Positions 35,102-38,380 of a DNA stretch of 38,380 nt are shown one piece after another (positions within the stretch are counted from its first letter, which is position 1; every line of letters starts with the position of its first letter). The DNA is from an uncultured Solobacterium sp. (GTDB lineage Bacteria > Bacillota_I > Bacilli_A > Erysipelotrichales > Erysipelotrichaceae). Position numbers and translations under genes: made by a program. Where the stretch lies: positions 1-38,380 of the forward strand of contig CALISH010000096.1 of assembly GCA_938041275.1 (NCBI GenBank), in the 5' to 3' direction. The notes beneath the pieces are model-generated. The model saw only the letters and a program-made list of their open reading frames with translations. It was not told the DNA's origin and made no database searches.

Positions 35102-36013
35102 ATGAAACCCTGTTTAATCATTGGTTCAACCGTTTGTGATGTGATTATTAACTTACCAGCGATACCTGCATCTGCACAGGATACGAATATCTATGGTCAA
35201 ACATTACAGATTGGTGGTTGTGCATTTAATGTCGTATCGATATTACATCAGCTCTCTTTGCCATATACATTTCTTTCACCAGTAGGTACAGGTGTATATG
35301 GAAAGTTTGTAGAATCAGAATTGCAAAAGGCAGGTATTACTACCACAATTCGTACTGAACAAGAAAATGGTTGTTGTTATTGCTTGGTTGAAGATAGTGG
35401 GGAAAGAACATTCCTTTCTTACCATGGTGCAGAGTATACATTCCAAAAGGAATGGGCAGATTCACTTGATCTTTCTTCCTATGGATATATCTATGCTTGT
35501 GGAATAGAGATTGAAGATAAGGATGGCTCACGTATCGTAGATTGCCTAGCCGCATGTGATGGACAGGTCGTATTTGCACCAGGTCCAAGATATGCACATA
35601 TCTCTAAAGAAATCATGGAACACATCTATGCACTCAAACCAATCCTGCATGTCAATGAAATAGAATTGTCCGGTTTGAGTGGAAAGAATGATATCAACGA
35701 GGGGTTACAGGAACTCTATACACGAACAGGGAATATTGTGATTGTTACCTTAGGTGAAAATGGTTCTACAAGTTATGATGGTTTAAATTTTGTGCATGCA
35801 CCATCAAAGAAAGTAACTGTAGCAGATACAATTGGTGCAGGAGATTCTCATGTGGGGGCTGTGATTGCAGGATTATGCATGCATGCGGATATGAAGGATA
35901 TCCTAGGATTCGCAAATGATATAGCGGGAGCGGTTGTATCAAAAAAAGGAGCAGGCTTAGAACCTGCAACCGCATTAGAGATTTATTATCAATACTTTAA
36001 AAAAAGACCATAA
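35102..36013 (+). CDS. PfkB-family carbohydrate/nucleoside kinase
   Basis: A 303-residue ribokinase-fold kinase. The N-terminal signature is IGGCAFNVVSILHQL. The C-terminal signature DTIGAGDSHVGAVIAGL holds the catalytic Asp and the GAGD anion hole; the position after Ser, usually Phe, is His. It phosphorylates a sugar or nucleoside hydroxyl with ATP. Ribose, pseudouridine and fructose-type sugars are all possible, and sequence alone does not decide. It is the last gene of the phosphatase-rhodanese-kinase set, and its stop codon lies in the loop of the terminator hairpin. Confidence 0.9.
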   Translation: MKPCLIIGSTVCDVIINLPAIPASAQDTNIYGQTLQIGGCAFNVVSILHQLSLPYTFLSPVGTGVYGKFVESELQKAGITTTIRTEQENGCCYCLVEDSGERTFLSYHGAEYTFQKEWADSLDLSSYGYIYACGIEIEDKDGSRIVDCLAACDGQVVFAPGPRYAHISKEIMEHIYALKPILHVNEIELSGLSGKNDINEGLQELYTRTGNIVIVTLGENGSTSYDGLNFVHAPSKKVTVADTIGAGDSHVGAVIAGLCMHADMKDILGFANDIAGAVVSKKGAGLEPATALEIYYQYFKKRP

Positions 36014-36023
36014 GGTCTTTTTT
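36000..36023. terminator. Bidirectional terminator embedding both convergent stop codons
   Basis: A 10-bp stem AAAAAAGACC/GGTCTTTTTT (36000-36009 with 36014-36023) with a 4-nt loop. The PfkB stop TAA (36011-36013) is in the loop and the TetR stop (36022-36024) is in the right arm. Confidence 0.88.
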
Positions 36024-36585
36024 ACATCTTGGCTTTCTCGAAACGTTCTAGTGCAGAAGGAAAAGTGCCTTGCATTAGAATCGCAACTTGATCAACAATC
36101 TTTTGTGGATTATCATGCATATCTTTTTCAATCCAGTCAAATATTACACCGGCAAAACTGAATCGATAGAAGGATGCCATAAAATGAATTGTTTCATTAG
36201 AAACCTTATAATTTTTCGCAAGTTCACGAATGACATTTAATAGTAAGTACTCCGCCGCATCTTCTAGCATACGCATGATGTGGGATTGTGAACGTGAGTG
36301 AATTGTATTTAAGATAAAGTGTTTTTCTTTCTCAATAATCTTGAAGGCAGATAGAAGTCCTTCTTGCCAACTGTCATAACTACGTTGGGTTCCGATGGCT
36401 TCTTCACCCTCCGCAAGATAAATCCAATCGATTAAATCATAGATATCATGGAAGTGATAATAAAATGTTTGACGGTTTACACCGCAGTCATTTGTAAGGT
36501 CAGTAATCGTAATCTTTTCGAGAGGCTTCTGTAATAAAATCTTCTTTAGAGAAGCGCCTAATGCTTTCTTTGTCAAATCGCTCAT
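36022..36585 (-). CDS. TetR-family transcriptional regulator (DhaS-like)
   Basis: A 187-residue regulator. The N-terminal helix-turn-helix reads LEKITITDLTNDCGVNRQTFYYHFHDIYDLIDWIY, with the typical QTFYYHF recognition part. The C-terminal ligand domain (about 75-180, FMASFYRFSFAGVIFDWIEKDM) resembles TetR_C-type regulators such as the dihydroxyacetone kinase activator DhaS. No dha genes lie in the window, so the target is unknown. TGGAGGTTATACAAA precedes the ATG. It is convergent with the PfkB gene and divergent from tRNA-Ser. Confidence 0.92.
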   Translation of the reverse strand: MSDLTKKALGASLKKILLQKPLEKITITDLTNDCGVNRQTFYYHFHDIYDLIDWIYLAEGEEAIGTQRSYDSWQEGLLSAFKIIEKEKHFILNTIHSRSQSHIMRMLEDAAEYLLLNVIRELAKNYKVSNETIHFMASFYRFSFAGVIFDWIEKDMHDNPQKIVDQVAILMQGTFPSALERFEKAKM

Positions 36586-36672
36586 TTTGTATAACCTCCA
36601 GTATGTTTATTTTACGTGGAAAGTTAAATTATTTCTACATTAATACTTTATTTTTTGAATAATAATTGGTAT

Positions 36673-36678
36673 TATAAT
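36673..36678 (+). promoter_or_regulatory. Possible -10 element of the tRNA-Ser promoter
   Basis: A perfect TATAAT lies 20 bp before the mature tRNA 5' end, but no good -35 hexamer is seen at standard spacing. Confidence 0.4.
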
Positions 36679-36698
36679 TCATGTCCTATGAAAACTTT

Positions 36699-36789
36699 GC
36701 AGGAATACCCAAGCGGTTGAAGGGGCAGGCTTGGAAAGCTTGTAGATCGGTAACACGGTGCCAGGGTTCAAATCCCTGTTCCTGCGCCA
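36699..36789 (+). tRNA. tRNA-Ser (anticodon GGA)
   Basis: A class II tRNA with acceptor stem GCAGGAA/TTCCTGC, discriminator G (36786) and genome-encoded CCA (36787-36789). The anticodon loop TTGGAAA (36731-36737) with GGA at 36733-36735 is closed by CAGGC/GCTTG. The long variable arm typical of tRNA-Ser lies before the GGTTCAAATCC T arm. It reads UCC and UCU codons. It lies at the border between conserved genes and the accessory DNA to the right. Confidence 0.96.
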
Positions 36790-36803
36790 TAGTCAAATTA
36801 AAA

Positions 36804-36827
36804 AACTCGCTTAATAGCGGGTTTTTT
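36804..36827 (+). terminator. Intrinsic terminator after tRNA-Ser
   Basis: A 7-bp stem AACTCGC/GCGGGTT (36804-36810 with 36817-36823, one T-G wobble), 6-nt loop and a run of T residues. From here to 37045 no gene or repeated element is seen. Confidence 0.85.
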
Positions 36828-37045
36828 AATATTCTAATTTATTTTTATGGAAATTCTTACGGAAAAGATAATTTTCTATTGTATATAACTGTTTTTCAAT
36901 CTTCATCACTACTTCAGTCTAAAGAAATGCAATTAATGCCAAAGTAAGCATGTATTAAGAGACATCATTATGTATATGGGTAGGAATCTTAGAAGCGTAT
37001 ATGATGAACACACTTTAAAAATGAATGTCTTGATACTAGTTTTCA

Positions 37046-38014
37046 TTAGTTTTGTACAATTTTAGGATAACTATAAAAACCGATTGAGAAACCTAATTTT
37101 ATATAAATTTGATTAGGGCTAATAGTGTGTAACTTTTGATTTAATCTCTTGCATCTTTTCAAAATAGAGTTGTACAATTTTTTGAAATCATTTTTCGGTA
37201 AAAAACACGCAAAAGTAATAATGATGTTATATAAATCTTGCTTTGGTGCATTTGCTGCAATATTAAATCTTGAGTGCAAGCTTTTAATATACGAAATATT
37301 TCCACGGCACTTAAATGTAAACAAACTTGAGTTATGAGCAGTTGTATTACGCAGATTTAGCAAGTTATCTAGCATTTTATCAAAATCGTTTGGAAATATT
37401 TTTGAAGAAGAATCATTTAAATTTTCACACATAATTGAATTAAATATATTAATAATTTCTGCTCGTTCAGCATGTTGCATGATTTTGAATAAATAAACGA
37501 CATTTCCAAATGTTAATTCGCTAATTAACACATACATCGGGACATCTTGATGGTCTTTAGCATAGTGTTTTATTGGATTTGGTATTTTTTGGTTTATTTG
37601 CTCAGTAATATTTTTTGCTAAAATTTCAATTGTTTTTGCAATGTTTAACATATTGCTTTGGTTAAAATTATAACTGTCTTTGCTAAGGCATGCATATAAA
37701 TCGGAATGTTTACTGCAGAAAACATGAGCTATGGTAGACTTCAGATGCTTTTCAATTAATAATAAGTATTCTAATATATCATGCTTCAATTCATTCTCGA
37801 ATTTATGTATTGCAATAATTTCTTCGAATGTTGTTCCATCAAGATACTCATCTGAAATTGTATCTTTTCTAAGAAAGTCACGAGCACATGAGTTTATAAC
37901 ATTGTAATAATTATTCAAAGTTAAATATTGTTTAGCTATTTCTGTATTTGAAATAATTACATTTCTCTGTTGTAATCTTTGGATTTGATCATCAATACTT
38001 AAAAATGATTTCAT
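37046..38014 (-). CDS. Abi_2-family (AbiD/AbiF-like) HEPN protein
   Basis: A 322-residue protein of the Abi_2 abortive-infection family. The family blocks can be followed in order: the N-terminal SIDDQIQRLQQRNVII and YYNVINSCARDFL, the helical FEEIIAIHKFENELKHDIL followed by YLLLIEKHLKSTIAHVF, then VPMYVLISELTFGNVVYLF. The C-terminal LRNTTAHNSSLF contains the R-N-x3-H motif of HEPN ribonucleases. These proteins are thought to cleave RNA and stop growth on phage infection; activity here is inferred. TAGGAGA lies 9 bp before the ATG, directly after a terminator-like hairpin in the leader. Low-GC composition and position beside a tRNA gene suggest acquired DNA. Confidence 0.88.
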   Translation of the reverse strand: MKSFLSIDDQIQRLQQRNVIISNTEIAKQYLTLNNYYNVINSCARDFLRKDTISDEYLDGTTFEEIIAIHKFENELKHDILEYLLLIEKHLKSTIAHVFCSKHSDLYACLSKDSYNFNQSNMLNIAKTIEILAKNITEQINQKIPNPIKHYAKDHQDVPMYVLISELTFGNVVYLFKIMQHAERAEIINIFNSIMCENLNDSSSKIFPNDFDKMLDNLLNLRNTTAHNSSLFTFKCRGNISYIKSLHSRFNIAANAPKQDLYNIIITFACFLPKNDFKKLYNSILKRCKRLNQKLHTISPNQIYIKLGFSIGFYSYPKIVQN

Positions 38015-38029
38015 AAATTATATTCTCCT

Positions 38030-38090
38030 AAAAAGAAAATCCACTCCCAATAGAGTGGATAATCACGCAAACGGGCTTCGCAAGTATCCG
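38030..38090 (-). ncRNA. Structured leader of the Abi_2 gene: possible small RNA with terminator or attenuator
   Basis: Read on the minus strand, a hairpin (TTGCGAA-GCCCG-TTTGCG, within 38064-38083) is enclosed by GGATA (38089-38085) pairing with TATCC (38061-38057). Next comes an 8-bp stem ATCCACTC/GAGTGGAT (38060-38053 with 38046-38039), loop TATTGG, then TTTCTTTTT (38038-38030) and at once the Abi_2 ribosome site. The outer helix and the terminator stem use the same bases, so they exclude each other, as in attenuators. Structured RNAs near AbiF-type genes have been described; identity with that class is not established here. The 5' part overlaps the last codons of the 82-residue gene. Confidence 0.5.
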
Positions 38091-38311
38091 CAGCTTTTAA
38101 GTGACCTTATCATACCTTGATAAAAATTAATTGTCAAACAAATTAAATCTATTGCGCTGAATTCTGAGTTGAAGTTGATATATTCAAATTTATTGAACGG
38201 ATAAACGGAATACAGGCTGTCTAAAACCTCATCGCTAAGGCTGTACTCGCTGTCGTTCATCTTGTTCATGACAGAGATCTGCAATTCTAGTTCCTCAATT
38301 AGTTTTTCCAT
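38063..38311 (-). CDS. Small hypothetical protein (82 residues) upstream of the Abi_2 gene
   Basis: I do not recognise this family. A TAGGAGAACGGTAA site sits just before the ATG, supporting translation. The product is acidic at the N-terminus with a helical EKLIEELELQISVMNKMNDSEYSLSDEV part and a C-terminal LTINFYQGMIRSLKSCGYL part. It overlaps the end of the upstream partial gene by 17 bp, so the two are translated together. Its 3' end lies in the hairpin leader of the Abi_2 gene, 48 bp before that gene's start. Possibly a small companion protein of the defence or restriction locus. Confidence 0.7.
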   Translation of the reverse strand: MEKLIEELELQISVMNKMNDSEYSLSDEVLDSLYSVYPFNKFEYINFNSEFSAIDLICLTINFYQGMIRSLKSCGYLRSPFA

Positions 38312-38378
38312 TTACCGTTCTCCTAACATAAGTAATTTGTTCTTCTGTAAATCCATAGATGGAAAATATATAATCCTC
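38295..38378 (-). CDS. C-terminal tail of an upstream gene, possibly a DNA methylase (partial)
   Basis: A frame open to the right edge encodes EDYIFSIYGFTEEQITYVRR and a few more residues before TGA at 38297-38295. The pattern (hydrophobic-x-x-YG-F/L-T-E-E-Q/E-I-x-x-V) is like the extreme C-terminus of many type II and IIG N6-adenine methylase/restriction proteins. Only 27 codons are visible, so the call is tentative. It overlaps the start of the 82-residue gene by 17 bp. Confidence 0.4.
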   Translation of the reverse strand, partial: EDYIFSIYGFTEEQITYVRRTVNGKTN

Positions 38379-38380
38379 TA

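Noticed and set aside
36681..36947. Open frame of 88 codons running across the tRNA
   Set aside because: It reads through the tRNA-Ser gene and its terminator, has no ribosome site, and encodes no plausible protein.
36790..38380. Copy of the tRNA-Ser 3' end as an attachment site
   Set aside because: No second copy of the T-arm/acceptor sequence was found to the right within the window; it may lie beyond the edge.
1..38380. CRISPR array, insertion sequence or rRNA
   Set aside because: No regularly spaced repeats, transposase motifs with terminal repeats, or rRNA segments were seen.

Overview
The window is chromosomal DNA from an A+T-rich Gram-positive bacterium. A T-box-controlled pheST operon, a CIRCE-controlled groESL operon, strong AGGAGG-type ribosome-binding sites, short intergenic gaps and a lipoprotein-type solute-binding protein all point to Bacillota. 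The mix of genes (GH112 phosphorylase with its own sugar ABC transporter, NusG-II protein, Abi_2 protein) fits a gut or oral member of the Erysipelotrichia. That placement is inference; no rRNA is present to test it.

Layout. 2-2924: the end of one half and all of the other half of a heterodimeric ABC exporter. 2925-3812: no intact gene, but a decayed DUF4143-type ATPase remnant (3120-3508), then a promoter and a phenylalanine T-box leader. 3813-7260: pheS-pheT. 7301-14964: an AraC-type regulator divergent from a sugar operon (lipoprotein, two permeases, a 55-residue membrane protein, a MalK-type ATPase, and a GH112 galactosyl-N-acetylhexosamine phosphorylase). Its products make up an apparently complete uptake and phosphorolysis unit for galacto-N-biose or lacto-N-biose, the building blocks of mucin O-glycans and milk oligosaccharides. 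14986-18498 (minus strand): a PMT-type glycosyltransferase translationally coupled to a PTPS-related membrane protein that is broken by a frameshift. 18552-20544: groES-groEL. 20796-22126: small genes, a HAD phosphatase and a frameshifted NusG-II protein. 22228-25328: pta, an aldose epimerase, nagB and trxA. 25436-32981: an ABC-FtsX transporter, then a tightly packed series of amidohydrolase, GNAT acetyltransferase, HflX and M18 aminopeptidase. 33004-36585: an orphan gene, a protein with two fused histidine-phosphatase domains, a rhodanese, a PfkB kinase and a convergent TetR regulator. 36699-36789: tRNA-Ser(GGA). 37046-38380 (minus strand): accessory DNA with an Abi_2/HEPN protein preceded by a structured terminator-like leader, a small gene, and the C-terminal tail of a probable DNA methylase.

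The most interesting places are the Abi_2 gene with its hairpin leader beside tRNA-Ser, the GH112 operon with 21-bp-phased AraC half-sites next to a cre-like site, and the single-chain tandem histidine phosphatase. Two genes (14986-16657 and 21739-22126) carry single frameshifts that may be real mutations or assembly errors.
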